From Daedaleopsis sinensis (taxonomy: Eukaryota > Basidiomycota > Agaricomycetes > Polyporales > Polyporaceae): DNA of 64,000 nt. Location of the stretch: the NCBI GenBank assembly GCA_033807695.1, contig CM066302.1, positions 1,612,001 to 1,676,000 of the forward strand, in the 5' to 3' direction. Positions 1 through 12,100 of this stretch are shown here, in pieces. Under the pieces are notes generated by a model. It saw only the letters and a list, made by a program, of their open reading frames with translations. It was not told where the DNA came from and did not search any database. The number at the start of each line of letters is the position of its first letter. Positions within the stretch are counted from its first letter, which is position 1. Both the position numbers and the translations under genes were made by a program.

Positions 1-29
1 TCAGCCTCGCACCGATATTCTCTCAGCGT

Positions 30-1318
30 ATGGCTGTAAGGAGGTCGATAATTTCCTGATCTTGTGAATGCTAATGATGGACTAGAGCTATGATCGTTCT
101 ATAGAGCAAGTTCACGAGGCGTATCGTCGCCTCACACACGAGCAACTCATCCTCTTTCTCAAAGTCCGCTCCCTGCCCACCTCGGGGTCGGACGAGGAAC
201 TCTCCTCCCGTCTGGCTCAATTCGATATCCACACCTATCACTTCCCATCTAAAGACAACGCCAGCGGCCATGGAGATTCGAACGATGACCACGAGGTCAT
301 GAAACCTCGCCCTCGGCAAGTGCTCGCTCCTGACCTACCCGCGGAGATACTCGCCGACATAATGGACCAAGTCGGTGACTGGGAACTTGCCAAAGCGGTG
401 GGTGTACCCACTTCCCTCCCCCAACCTCCTCCGTGGACGCGTGCAAATTCTTGTGACCATGCCATCCTCTCAGGCTACATTCCTCTCATTCGCGCCTCCG
501 ATCCTGCCGCCAATCGGCCTTCGCGCGTGAGCGCAGTGCTGGCGGTCCGTTTCAGCTATGTCAACGTTCTTGAATACCTCTTCACCCACCATCGTGCTAT
601 CTTTGTCTCTGTCTACAGCGATGACCTCCTACCTATCCACGCCTCTCTTCACGGGCGCACGGCCGTCCTCTCATGGTGGAAACACGCGCACGACATATAC
701 CCCGTCGACATTCCTCTTCCCAAACCACAATCCGTTGCTGAGGCAATTGACGGCGCGTCCCGGAACGGCCAAGTGGCGTCCCTCGACTGGTGGCTCCATT
801 CTGGCATCCCTTTAGAATACACTGAGGCCGCACTCGAGAGCGCTTCATCCAAAAACCACGTTGCGGTCCTCGAGTGGTGGAAAGACAAGAGCCTCAGCCC
901 ACTGTGGCGTCTACCGCTAAAAATCGGACGGGTGATGGACATGGCGAGCACCGCGGGCCACGTCGAGACGCTTGAGTGGTGGGCAAGCTCGCAGCTCGAA
1001 CCAAAGTACGATCGTCAAGCACTATACCATGCGAGTTGCCATGGGAAGGTGGAGGTGTTGCAGTGGTGGTTGGGGAGCGGGCTCCAGATGATTTTCGACC
1101 AGGAGGCCTTGACCGGCGCGTCGCGGCACAATCGGCCTGAAGTACTCGAGTGGTGGGACAAAAGCGGCTTGCCTATACAGTACCGGATGTGCGACATCGA
1201 GGAGGCTTTGGAGGACGCGATCGGAGGCGGAGAAAAGGCGCGGGAATGGTGGCGGCGGAAGGGCATAGACTTCAACGCCAACGACAAGGAGTGGTCCAAG
1301 CTCCAGTACTTGAACTGA
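30..1318 (+). CDS. SAP-domain, ankyrin-like repeat protein
   Basis: Two exons (30-35, 86-1318) around a 50-nt intron with donor GTAAGG, branch CTAAT and acceptor TAG give about 412 residues. The long open frame starts at a Met at 299, but the frame is open upstream of it. Residues about 14-50 form a SAP-type helix-extended-helix (EQLILFLKVRSLPTSG, then EELSSRLAQFD), a DNA/chromatin-binding module. A leucine-rich F-box-like stretch (DLPAEILADIM) follows. The rest is a series of about 30-residue degenerate ankyrin-type units ending in the signature VLEWW or similar, each followed by S/AGL and ALxxAS. The family is expanded in basidiomycetes and has no known function. The frame is also open to the window edge upstream of ATG 30, so a longer N terminus is possible. 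Nuclear location is inferred only from the SAP motif. Confidence 0.75.
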
Positions 1319-1979
1319 ATTCCGACATATCGCGCTTTCGCATGTACAACGGTGAGCTGCTTCTCTTCCTCCGAACAGTCACTTTGACTCAGACGTGCGC
1401 TTTCAGTGGTGTATCCCTAGATTTTTCTGACAGTGACATTCGCCGCTAGGCATTGGCATCAACGGACTTCTTACTATTCGCGTGATATTTTACAGTATGT
1501 ACACTGGTCACCCAGGCCTTGCAACAGTGACACTCGTGATCATGAGCTACACGGTAGAAACAGTACATTGCGTCGTCAAGATGCGAACAAACTACAATAC
1601 ATTACGCCAGTACGCAGGAAAGTACGCCTGGCGAGTTCAGAGACGGGTTGTCAATAAAGTGGGTGAGAGCGACGTACATATCTAAAATAGTAGCTATAAC
1701 GAGACCATGCGTGATGTTCGAAGCTTGTGAGATGGACTAATAAGATACATGCGTTATGGACAGGATACGTATGCTGCCGTTGCAGCGGCGCGGCGGGCAG
1801 ATGCCAGGGGAAAGGTGCAACTACAGGGTGAGGCGCAGGTATGAGAGGGACGAGCGCGACTTCATCTTCCATCGCACGGTGTCTTCTAATTATACGCTAT
1901 AGTCCCCACGTCCCTTGGCGTCCCAGTGGTCGGGAGGGATGGAGTGCGAAACTTGGCAGCGACCCGGTTATGGGCAAGT
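1319..1979. other. intergenic, no gene seen
   Basis: This stretch lies between two convergent genes. Only short open frames are present, with no family resemblance and no splice-consistent coding structure. It probably holds the two 3' UTRs. Confidence 0.6.
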
Positions 1980-4468
1980 TCAGAAATCCCACAGCGTGCC
2001 CTGCGAATGGGGAAAGTGTGAGTACGGCCGGTCCGCCGCTATGACCCGTACTGCCGCGAGGTAGGGCAGTGAGTGAGCGACGACTTACGAATGCTGGAAT
2101 GCCGGCCTCCTTGCAGCCCTCCATGATTTCCCTGTTCCCTGCCCAGTTTGACGTGATGAAGACGACTTCTGCGCCCCATGAGCTGTATGCATCCTTGACA
2201 AGCTTCATGACATCCGGACGGCCACCTTGAGGAGGACGGTTCGGTCAGTAGACGACCTGACGACGCACAAAAGCATACACACCCCGAGCTTTGGAGTCCC
2301 ATAGGCACATACGCTCTGGCGGTATGTGCTTGTGGATGAGACCAGAGATGGTAGGGCCAAACGTCTTCTCTTGATCGGACCCAATCCAAATCAGGAACCT
2401 AGAGCGAGGACATGTCAGTCAGTTTGGACAAGGGATGGCGCGCATGAGTGACAGCGAGGGACGGCGCAGCCATTAACTCGCAGGGCCATATGGACTCACC
2501 AGTCAGGGTTCTGGTGGAGTGGGTGAGTTTCCTTACAAACCACACCAGGATACTGACCAACGTACCTGGAGACATGTTGAGAGCGCGGCGCCTAGACCTG
2601 TGCCGGTGCAAACACGGATGCCCCGTTTGTATAAAGTCGATGTGTGCGACACACCAGCGAACTGGCGTAAGTCATATGTCAGTGACGAGCGGCCCAGCTG
2701 ACGCAAGTATCGCATTACCTTCAGCTGCCGCGTCCAAACATGGGTGGGAGGATCGTCGACGAGCGAGCGCGTGAAGTCGCCCTGCACACCGCAGATGAGG
2801 TAGTGGTATTTGGCGTGGATGCCCTCTCTGGCAATGTGGAACGCCGGCCGCCGTCAGAAGGAGGGAGCGCGAGGACAGGGCTACTGCGCAACTCACGAGA
2901 TGATACCGAACGCGTGGTACTCCATGATCGAGGAGCGGGATATCCGCGCGATGAGACCCTGCTGCATGCCCCGCTCGAACCGCAAAATCGCCACCTTCGG
3001 GGACGGCTGCAGAGGGCGGAGAGAAGCTGAGTCGGACCCAGAGAACAGAGGAGCCATGCCCAATTTGTACACGAGTACTCACCACCTCGATATCAACCTT
3101 GACCTCTCGCACGGTGAACCATGGGATCAGGATGCTGGGGAGGATCCGAACGAGGATGTCAGCGAATCGGATCCATAGATACCGGCATATTGCGTCAAGG
3201 GCGATGTAGAAAGAACGTACAATACCGTCATGCCAAACGCAAACCAGAAGTCTTGCTGACGGATGACCCGGATGCCGTCTGGGTTCCAACTGTGGGTGTC
3301 GAGGTCGTAACTGTCGCCGAGAACGACGAAAATCCACGCTAAGGATAGGAAGGTGGATCAGCATCGTTACACTTGTCGAGCCAATGGGGGACTTGGAGGG
3401 TGGGGATGAGCGGCGGCCTGCTGCGGGCCCGCTCGAAGAACGGAGCCGGGGCCAATGCGTGCGAGTATACCGTCGTGCTGGACATACGGCGCCAAGAAAT
3501 CAATACCTACTTGAGAGAAGCCCAACCCTACGGACCAAGGGCGTGAGTACTCGGAGCGTCCGAGTGCCTGAACAGGAACTGGGTACTCACCAGCCGATGA
3601 ACCGATGGTGCCTCTCGAACATGCTGCACGAAAGCGTGAGAAGGGGTGGCAAGAAGGCGCGGAGCTGCGGACACGTACTTGTGGTGCGTATTGCGGACCC
3701 AAGGGAACGCGCTGAGGATACTGATGGAGACGGCGAGGTTCGTGATCACACCCATGATGAGAACGGCATCGTGGTTATTCTTGTGGTCGATGAAGATGAG
3801 CGTTACGCGGAAGATGAGCCAGACGAATCCGGAAGTCGCGCATCCTGAGTGTATACCGCCCAAGTGCTGCAGTGCTGAGGTGCAGCCGAGCCTGAACCAC
3901 AGCGGGGTCCACTGTGAGTAGATAGCATTAGTGCGACGCGCTGGCTGAGACTGAGGACGACCACTCGCCTTTGCGAAGCATTTGTTGACGATCAAGTATA
4001 GCACTCGGCCGAAGAGCTCGTTTCGCATCAGGATCGCGAACTGTAGATTGCCAAGAACGAAGGCACCAGTGTATCGCCGAGGATATGACCAAATGTTCAT
4101 CGCTGCGAGCAAGAGAGCGATGCCGTTGAAGGTCACAACAAACATGAAGAATTTTCTGCAGGAGAGTTAATGAATTCGCCGAGCGACGGCGGACTATGCT
4201 AAGCATACCTGTAGGTGTTGAACCATAGCTGGAGGCGGATCCACCTGTTCACTTTGCGCTGTGGTTTGTTCGAAGATGACGGATCGTTCTTTGCGTGTGC
4301 GAGTGCAAATTCAGATCTGGCCTCCTTCTTCCCTGACTGTGCCGCTAGTCCGACGGCTTCATCTTGGATTACGGCCTTGGACGAGACGGGAAGTATGGGG
4401 AGAGGGGTGAGCGTATCGAGGTCGAGAGTGCCCTTCTCTGGGTCGTCGATGAAGGATGGTCGAGACAT
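1980..4468 (-). CDS. TmpA-like integral membrane oxidoreductase
   Basis: Fourteen exons on the minus strand: 4468-4209, 4155-3969, 3911-3679, 3623-3591, 3527-3511, 3338-3221, 3134-3083, 3006-2897, 2827-2719, 2661-2566, 2510-2500, 2398-2283, 2225-2089, 2000-1980. They total 1500 nt, giving 499 residues. After a cytosolic N terminus come several hydrophobic segments (FFMFVVTFNGIALLL; AVLIMGVITNLAVSISIL; WIFVVLGDSYDL). A ferredoxin-reductase-like C-terminal half follows, with the NAD-type loop TGTGLGAALSTC, then WIGSDQEKTFGP, and it ends in GTLWDF. This layout matches the fungal TmpA family, membrane flavoproteins linked in Aspergillus to a conidiation signal; the substrate is unknown. Intron 2 is GC-AG (donor GCGAGT at 3968) and exon 11 is only 11 nt. 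The 172-nt intron 5 is the least certain. An exon-skipping frame (2672-3364) is a shadow. Confidence 0.85.
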
Positions 4469-7400
4469 GTCGCGTGGAGAGGAGTCGTAAACGAGTCAGG
4501 CTCGCAGATGCGAGGAGGCGCTAGCGTCGAGGTACGATGACGAGGTAGGAGTACCGGATAATAAGGAGAAGGCGGAGGAGAGCCTACGAGCCCTAGAGGG
4601 GGTCGAGGTGAGCTGGTATTGAATGTAGAGTGCAGGCGTGACCCCAGAGAAAGGCCGAAGTCTTTTAAACTGCGGGGAGGCCCCGAGGTGTATGCGAATA
4701 CATTCCCCGGGAATCCGGGAAGAGCTTGGGAAACGGACGAAAGAGGCCCGAGGGAGGAGAAGGGGGCCATGGCCTGCCAGCGACAGATGTGGGCTGTCTC
4801 GCACAGGTTATCGCGCACGCCACTGGCTGGACGAGCATGGGAGTCCCTTGCCTGGTGGTGGTGGGAGGAAGCAAACCGCCGTGTAACCTCGCCTCGCTCG
4901 TATCTCAGATCCACGTGGCTATGCTATCCTTCCCCAATCCGGCCGTCCTCCCTCCATCCTCGCTCCTCCTCGCTCTTGCACTGCTCTCTCGCCTGAGCTC
5001 ACTCAATCAACCCTCGCCTTGCTGCCTACAAGCTTGCACGATAACACGCTGGAAGAAGTGCGTCGGCCACATCCCAGCCCAAGCACACGTGTGTTCCTCA
5101 GGCTGGCACTGATCAAGCTTCAACACGTTCTGAATGAGTCCCTCGTCGGATTTGCCAATCAAGTCCATGGCCACTCCTTTGCCGTTGAAAATTAGCTGCG
5201 AGTAGGCTGGAGTGTCTGGCATGACTCAGCATTTGTCTCTGTAGCCTGTCATCAGCAGGAACATCATCATCCCTGCATGGTGCAATTTTCGCCGCAAGCG
5301 TTGTCCTTGTATCCTCAGGCATGCTCCCGACTCCGGCCTCCAATTTGTGATTGGAATCATGTAAGCAAAGTAAAGTCTTTCGCCCGGCCCCCCCTTGGTC
5401 TCACACTGGGTGATACAGCGCTGTCTACGCTCGTTCCCATACCGCTCCATCGTTCGCACAGTTGCCTTCAACCGGTGCCAGGCGAGCCAACAGTGGGATC
5501 CAATGAGAACAACCGCCCGCTAAGGTGGGTTTCATCCCTCTCCCTCGGGGTGCGACGCCAGAGCTGGATAGGATGCCGACTGGCATGCCGTGATCCATCC
5601 CATGGATCCGCTCCTCCCCTGTACCGACTCCCATTGCGTCGGTTCGAGGTCGGGTGAGTCACGGTGGCCCATCGAGAAGGTCGCACCGACTCTTTGGGCC
5701 GCCGAGGTCGAGGGCGGGCAAACTCAACCTTCAACGAGATCGTGCACTACGCCAAGGCCTGCGCAGTGGTTCTCAACCCATTGTCTCAGCACTCACCGTA
5801 AGTAGCCTCCGTCTCTGTCAGCGAAGTATTCTTCCTACCCTCTTTGCGTACGAGTATGACCGTCTTACGATTTTTGCATAATTTCCCGCCGTTTCTTCCT
5901 CTTCACACAACGGCTTACTTTCAGGACTTCTTCATCAGCGTAGATTCACGTTTCTATGGTGGAGGTTACACGAGGATTGACGGCTGGGACCATCCTTAAG
6001 CTTGCTGTCGAGCATCACCGACGGAGTTCGCGTGCGGCCCGACAAATTTCCCTTAGTCGGATCTTCCGGCCCTTCCAGGCGCGGTAGAGAGCGGCCTGGG
6101 CGGCGCAGAAGACCTTAGCTTGTGCACCTGCCTGGTCCTGCTCCCGCACCTATGGCTGCGATTTGTATTTCACGGTACGGTAGCGTCTGCGGGGGATATT
6201 TGCGTGTCCTATCCCCGGACGTTCAAACCCAGCTAGTGACCGGCGCTGGTCCAGCACGTTCCAATTCCCTCGAACGCAGAGAACCGTCTCGCAGGGCTGT
6301 CCACGGATGCGCTGCGCGGTCCCAAATGGGGGGAAAGATGCTTGTGAGCTCGTCGGGTGTGCACTACTATCTCTAGTTTGACTCATAAATCTTCACGAGT
6401 TGCGCTGTCTCCAGGTGGTTCTGTCGCAGAATCTTCAAGTTGGACGGCGTCCGACAATGTTTCGAGAGCAAACATAACTTACTGATGCGACACCGAGTGT
6501 CGCATTCGGGTCACTATAGTTCACCTCGGAAGCTGAAAGTTACATCGTTATTAACGTCCGATGACTCTCAAACCCCGCCCTGGCAGTATCGAAATTACCC
6601 TCCTCCAGGACCTCCTCCATGGACCGGCCACAAGCCACGACTCGCGTTTCGCAAGTACGTATATCAGATGCCATTCCCCTAATTATAAATATGTAGTATG
6701 CTACGTACTACAGTCCGCATGCCTTTCCTTAGCCACACCGCAATCCTACCTCGGAAGTACATCGTCAGTTAACGTCAGATCTCGATAGGAAGATTGACTT
6801 CGATGATCGAGGCTGTTCCAGACCAGCCACTTATATCACTGGAGGCCTCGATAGCCGCAAATAGGAGGGTACCATCTGTACGCAACGGCCCTCCGAGGCG
6901 TGTATAGATGAATGGGATGCCGGCTTTCACATTTCAAATTTCATGACTTGCATCCACGGAGCGTCGAAGCCAAAGTGTAACTCATTCCCAATGGTCCCGC
7001 TAGTGATGGACTATGAAGCGCGACGACGCAACACAATCCGTCCGCAAGACTATAGATAGAGGCTGAACCTCGGAATCATATGCCACTATCATATGGCGTC
7101 CTACGCAGAAGCTCGGGGAATTAGAGTGGGGACGGACGAACGCGCCATTCATTCGCCTAGGCACATCGAAGGCTCGCCACTGCCTTACAGAGACTCGCGC
7201 GGGGAGGCCACCCCCGCAGTCGCCCGAGATAGGCATGTGTTGAGAGTGGGGTGATTGAGTGGGCGGCTGGACGGGCGACGACCAAGTCGAGAGCGGCGCG
7301 GAAGCAGGAGAGAGCGTCGTGTGATCAAGACCATCAGGGCTCTGGTCCCTTAGGAGGCGGATTCGGAAGGCAGCGTCTCGAGTAATCTCCTTGGAATACT

Positions 7401-7732
7401 GGGGAGGTACAGTCGAGAGCCGGTCGAGGTGTGAGGTTAGAGGGTCTGGTCGGTTACATGGCCGACATCTAGACTGGGACGAATGCTTCAAGTCGTTCCG
7501 GCTGATATGCAGCTGCCCTGCGGGAGAGGCTGATAGATTCAGCCACCGGGTCGAATGATTCTGGACTGGGGAGAGCACGTCGATTGACATACTAGTGACA
7601 AAATGGTCCCCACGTCGCGTATAACGAGGGAAGATATTCGGATGTGAGGAGCTGTCGACACCTTCGTCAATGCATAGAGAGAAGAGCAATGATAGCACAG
7701 TGGAGAACCAGTGGCCGGTCATATCACAACGT
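4469..7732. other. long intergenic stretch, no convincing gene
   Basis: This is 3.3 kb between the TmpA-like start and the REX2 stop. It contains pyrimidine-rich promoter-like sequence next to 4469 and scattered short open frames. The largest is a 249-codon minus-strand frame (7000-7749) that overlaps the spliced 3' end of REX2 in another frame and resembles no family I know. No RNA gene was recognised. Confidence 0.5.
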
Positions 7733-8892
7733 CTAATAACGGCGGCCAATCTCCACGGTCGGAGCCAGGTTTGGTGGCATGAATAGATTCTTCCGGTACC
7801 ATTCGAGTTCTATGGGTTTGCCCATGAGGTCATTCTAGCGGTGGATCCTTCAAGATCACGTACCTCTGATAGACCCTTGGATATCATCCAAAGCGCTATG
7901 GCATGATGAGCATCCCCGTCTAGTCATAGTGTGGGAAGTGCAGCTGACCGATGAACGGGTTCCTGCGGCGAAGCCCTCGGTTTTGTGGTCCGGTACCATC
8001 GTCGTGATAGCTCCTGATGGCAGTAGGTCAATATGAGGCGAACGGGTCGTATGCGGAAGCTAACCTTGATGGAAGAGACGTCTGATATGTTTGTATAAAT
8101 TAACACCAGCCTGAGCAAGTGTGATACCGTATAATTGATCATGATAGATACTCACCGACGATGCTGAGGTTCCGAGCTGTGAGCACATTTCAGAAACAAA
8201 GACCAAGATGAGGCGACATACCGATAATGAAGCCAGTCGGTAACTTCGGGCATCTCCTCTACCAAGAAGGCGCGGTCCGCGTGTACTGAGTTACCGGCCA
8301 GGACACCTGTTCTTTCCTTTGGGATCCACTTCTTGATGTACTCAAGTACACGCTGTTTCACGAAGTCCTTGCTGTGAGGAGAGTCTATACATGCCTGCGT
8401 CAAGCCGCTCTATAATGCAACGATATATATTACTTCGACTAGAAACATTGTGTAGATGAGAACGAACCGCGCCGTGGGTGTTGCGACACCACTCGTCCAT
8501 TCTACCGTACCGTTACAACCGCGAGCGGGCGTAGGAAGCTCGGACCGACTCACCTGTCTAGGACCTCCTTGTCTGTCTTTATAACATACGATATTCCGTC
8601 ATCGACTAGGTCCAGATTCCCATTTGTTATAAGGACCTGTAGACGCAGGCGCGACTGAGACTGAGGGAATGAGGCGTAAGGGATGGAGGTCACGCACCGC
8701 AATCTCTAGGAGCCTGTCCGTACGTGGGTTTAGACCGGTCATCTCGCAGTCTATCCAGACGAGAGGTCCCGATGCAAAGTCCAGGGGTTGGCCGTCCATC
8801 TTCGTGAAATGTCTGAGGTAACGATGTGGCTGAAGAACTGGAGTTGCGCGTAGGCAGCGTCGACTGGCCAAGGACAGAGCAGTCCTGAGCAT
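7733..8892 (-). CDS. REX2: oligoribonuclease, DEDDh 3'-5' exonuclease
   Basis: Nine exons: 8892-8698, 8636-8554, 8501-8468, 8409-8222, 8163-8156, 8081-8065, 8013-7949, 7895-7864, 7809-7733. They total 699 nt, giving 232 residues, close to REXO2/Rex2 size after the leader. The enzyme degrades 2-5 nt RNA products (nanoRNA) in mitochondria and cytosol. The N terminus is Arg/Leu/Ser rich without acidic residues until Asp 33, as in a mitochondrial presequence; a second Met (MDGQPL) could start a cytosolic form. The DEDDh residues are visible: [10 protein letters not shown] (D, E), HADRAFL (D), and HRALDDI (H, D) encoded across exons 7-8. Exon 5 is an 8-nt microexon and exon 6 is 17 nt. Without them the conserved IVDVSSIKEL segment cannot be read. 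The gene is divergent from the large nuclear protein at 9184. Confidence 0.93.
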
Positions 8893-9183
8893 ACCAGGTA
8901 CAAGCTCCGCTCAGCAGACAAAGCTTAGACTTGGGTAAGTACTCGAGTATTTGTGACCTGAGAGAGCCAGATGGACAATGAACGAGAAACAAGACCAGCG
9001 CGCGTGTTAGCGCCGGGCACAATTGAGGGGAGTCGGGATTACATAAGCATTTGCCGCCCATTGTTGGCCTGGAATTATGCTCGCGTCCAGGCTTGCACTT
9101 GCTCTCAACCACACCCGTGCTTTCTGCTTAACCAGGCCGCTCTCTAACCAGGCCGCTCTCTCCCAACGCCGTCGTGGAGCGCG
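8893..9183. promoter_or_regulatory. bidirectional promoter region
   Basis: A 291-bp gap separates the divergent start codons of REX2 (8892) and the acidic nuclear protein (9184), so it must hold both core promoters and 5' UTRs. No clear TATA box is seen. A 16-bp tandem duplication lies just upstream of the plus-strand gene. Confidence 0.6.
9130..9161 (+). repeat. 16-bp perfect tandem duplication
   Basis: The unit AACCAGGCCGCTCTCT occurs twice head to tail, 23 bp before the ATG at 9184. It may lie in the 5' UTR or the proximal promoter. Confidence 0.9.
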
Positions 9184-12100
9184 ATGGCGACGCCCTACTC
9201 GACGCCACACTATCCAGGCGCTCCCAATCCCACTCCCAGGAGTACTGCCAAACTCCCCCGCGCACCCATCCACAATCCGTACGACAAGTTTACCCAGCCC
9301 GAGTTCGACGCGTGGATCGGAGACATTACAGGCGCGTTGAAACGCGCCTTAGGTCGCGAAGATCCACCCTCGCTCTCCGCGCCGGCGCGACGCGAGCTAA
9401 CCAGCACAGACGAGGACGAAGGCCCCGAGGACTCGTTTGCAGAAGTGCGGGCGCGTCGCTTGGCCAAAGGCAAGGAGCGAGCTCGCGAAGAAGACCTCGA
9501 GGACGAACCCGACGCATCACAGCAGGCTGATGAGAGCGCATGGGGTATGCCGTTTGATGAAGGAGAGGACTATGGCAGCTCAAGTGAAGAGGAGGAAGAA
9601 GATGAGGACCCGGAGGAGCAGCGCGGGACAGAGGTCATTGACCTGCTCTCAGAAGACGAAGAAGATGCGGAGGAAGAGGACGTTGCTCTCAGCGAAGAAG
9701 ACGAGGCGGTCGCTGGCCCGGCGCTGGTCAGTGACGACGAAGACGAGGGCGCAGGCGAGGAAAGCTCCGACTCAAGCGACGAGGACGTAGAGCGCGTCCC
9801 AGTGGAGGAGGACGAAGACGTCGCGAATACCTTTGGACGTTCTGACGAGGGTGAAGACGAGGATGAAGACGAGGAAGAGGAGGAGGAGCGGCAGAGCAGC
9901 CCTGCCCCCGCTGAGCCTAAGCACTACGACGTTACAGAGATATTGGACTCGGACGAGGAGCCTGAAGAGCAGGAAATCAATCCTACTGTGCCTGCCCGTT
10001 TCTCCCGCAAGCCCGATTTTGCAAACAAAGTGAGCACGAAGACTCGGGAACCGGTCGAAGACGACGCAGCGGATGAGGATGTGGACGGGAATGAGGTTGA
10101 GGACAATGAGGAGGATGATGCCGAACGTGAGTCTTACAGCACATGCTATTCCTTTCCATTTCGTCCGTAGATATGGATGCGGTCGCTGACGTCTTGCTGG
10201 TCCCAGTCTTTCCGCCCGAAGCGGACGAGGAAGACATTGTCGACATCCCTGACCCGTGGCAAGGACCACGCGAACTTGCAGAGGACTATTACTCTGGTGG
10301 CGATCTCCCAAGCACCATTCTCGAGCGGGGAAACCCTCATGTCTTGCCGACCGAAGCAGACATTGATGGTATGTAGTTGCTTTGTGTTGATTTGCGGATC
10401 TGACCGATTTTCAGAACTTGTTGACGACACACCGACTCAACCACTCGAGATCCCTGACCCATGGGAGGGTCCTCGCACATTTGCTGAAGACTACTACGCT
10501 GGGGGCGATCTGCCACAATCCCTCGCGGATTTGACCCCCTCGCATTTGACCCCTTCTGATGAGGGCGACCTCTTCATTCCTGGTATATCGGCCGCTGCAG
10601 AGAAAACGTCACTGGCCACTTTCGACTCGCGACATGGTGCCGATGAGGATGTCGGTGTCAACGACTTGTATGCCGACATAGACCAAGATACCTCTACCCA
10701 ACGCCTCACGCACTCCAGTGGAAAGGACAGCGACGAAGGTGGCATGACAGAAGACGCACGCGTACCTTCACCATCCCCTACCAATCTGACGACGCACGTC
10801 GACTGGAACTACCCACCTGCTTTCCCAGGCAGAATTGCTACGGGACCAGGTCACATAGCCGATGATGACCACGAGATCATCGCAATTAGTGACGATGAGG
10901 ACAACGACACTTTCTTTAACGAAGGCGTTCTACCGCACTCGGGTCTTGGAACAGCACAGGAGAGAACGTCTGGAGACTCCTCTGACCTGGCATCCATGGG
11001 TTTGTACACTGACCTCGACCTGTACGATATTGCTCGCCCAGACGAGGAGGCGTACGAACCCGTCAGCCCGAACGGGTTTGATTTCGGCGACCTTCCACCC
11101 AGCCGGGGCGAATCCCATGTGAATACTCAACAAGTCTTAGCTGACAAACCCCCCGCGTTCGTCAAAAGCGTAGTGGCAGACAACGTTGCAAGCGTGGTTG
11201 ACCAGGAGCCGACAGTGGCGGAAGTGAGCAAGGCTGAAGGCCTCGTCATGGAAGAGGATGTCAAGTCTGTCATGTTGGAGGAGATCGCCGACGTTGCCTC
11301 AATAATTGGCGATATCGATCAAAGTTCAGCGATGGACTACCTGATAGACGATGTGGCAATCGAGGAAAGGGTGGCAGAGGTTGGTCAATCCACCGCGTTG
11401 TTTACTGATACCCGCTCACGCCTTCGCCAGGAATCCTCGTCTTTCGAGCGCGAAGGAGTGTTCATCACTCACACGCAGGTCAACGGTCTTCATGTACAAG
11501 TTGACGTAGAGGACCTCTCCGGGGAGTACCCCGCGCCAGTCTCGGCGGATCCCACTGTTCCCGATCCTGCCAGTGTTGTGCAGACTCCAGCTTCTCCCGT
11601 ATCTCGTCCGCGCTCTCCCACCGATTCTATCGCTTCCAGCAGCGGGGATGTCCAAGAGGCCAAGCCCTTACCGGGACACGCGGCGTTGCTTCCTCTAGTC
11701 AACCAGATCGCCGCGGCTCGTAGCCCGAGTGGACTCTTCACTCCCTTGACCGTACTCGACTCCGGTTCTGCGACTCCTGAACGGCAACAAGACTATCTGG
11801 AAGGCGAGGTGACCTCCAACACGGAGGCCGTACAAGCTCAATTTAGCGAGCCAGATACTGTCAATGAGGCATCGGTCGAGGATGTTGCGCCTGTTGATGA
11901 CGCCGCGGGGGAACATATGGACGAACTCAATCTCCTAGGTTTGTCAGTCGTACGAAAATAATTCACCCCCTTGCTAATGTGAATACTTTCTCTCAGAGTT
12001 TGTTGACGAAGAAGCTGCAACCTCTCCAGGACCCTCCCCTTCCCACAAAGAATTGAGCGCTGCCAACGATCCTCTCGCTGACGCACCTGAGGAGGATTCC

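Noticed and set aside
2672..3364. 230-codon minus-strand open frame
   Set aside because: It crosses introns of the TmpA-like gene in the wrong frame; the family motifs read only in the spliced frame.
5630..5660. possible tRNA B-box (GGTTCGAGGTC)
   Set aside because: No matching A-box or cloverleaf could be formed around it.
7000..7749. 249-codon minus-strand open frame
   Set aside because: It overlaps the spliced 3' end of REX2 in another frame, has no recognisable domain, and its composition looks like non-coding sequence.
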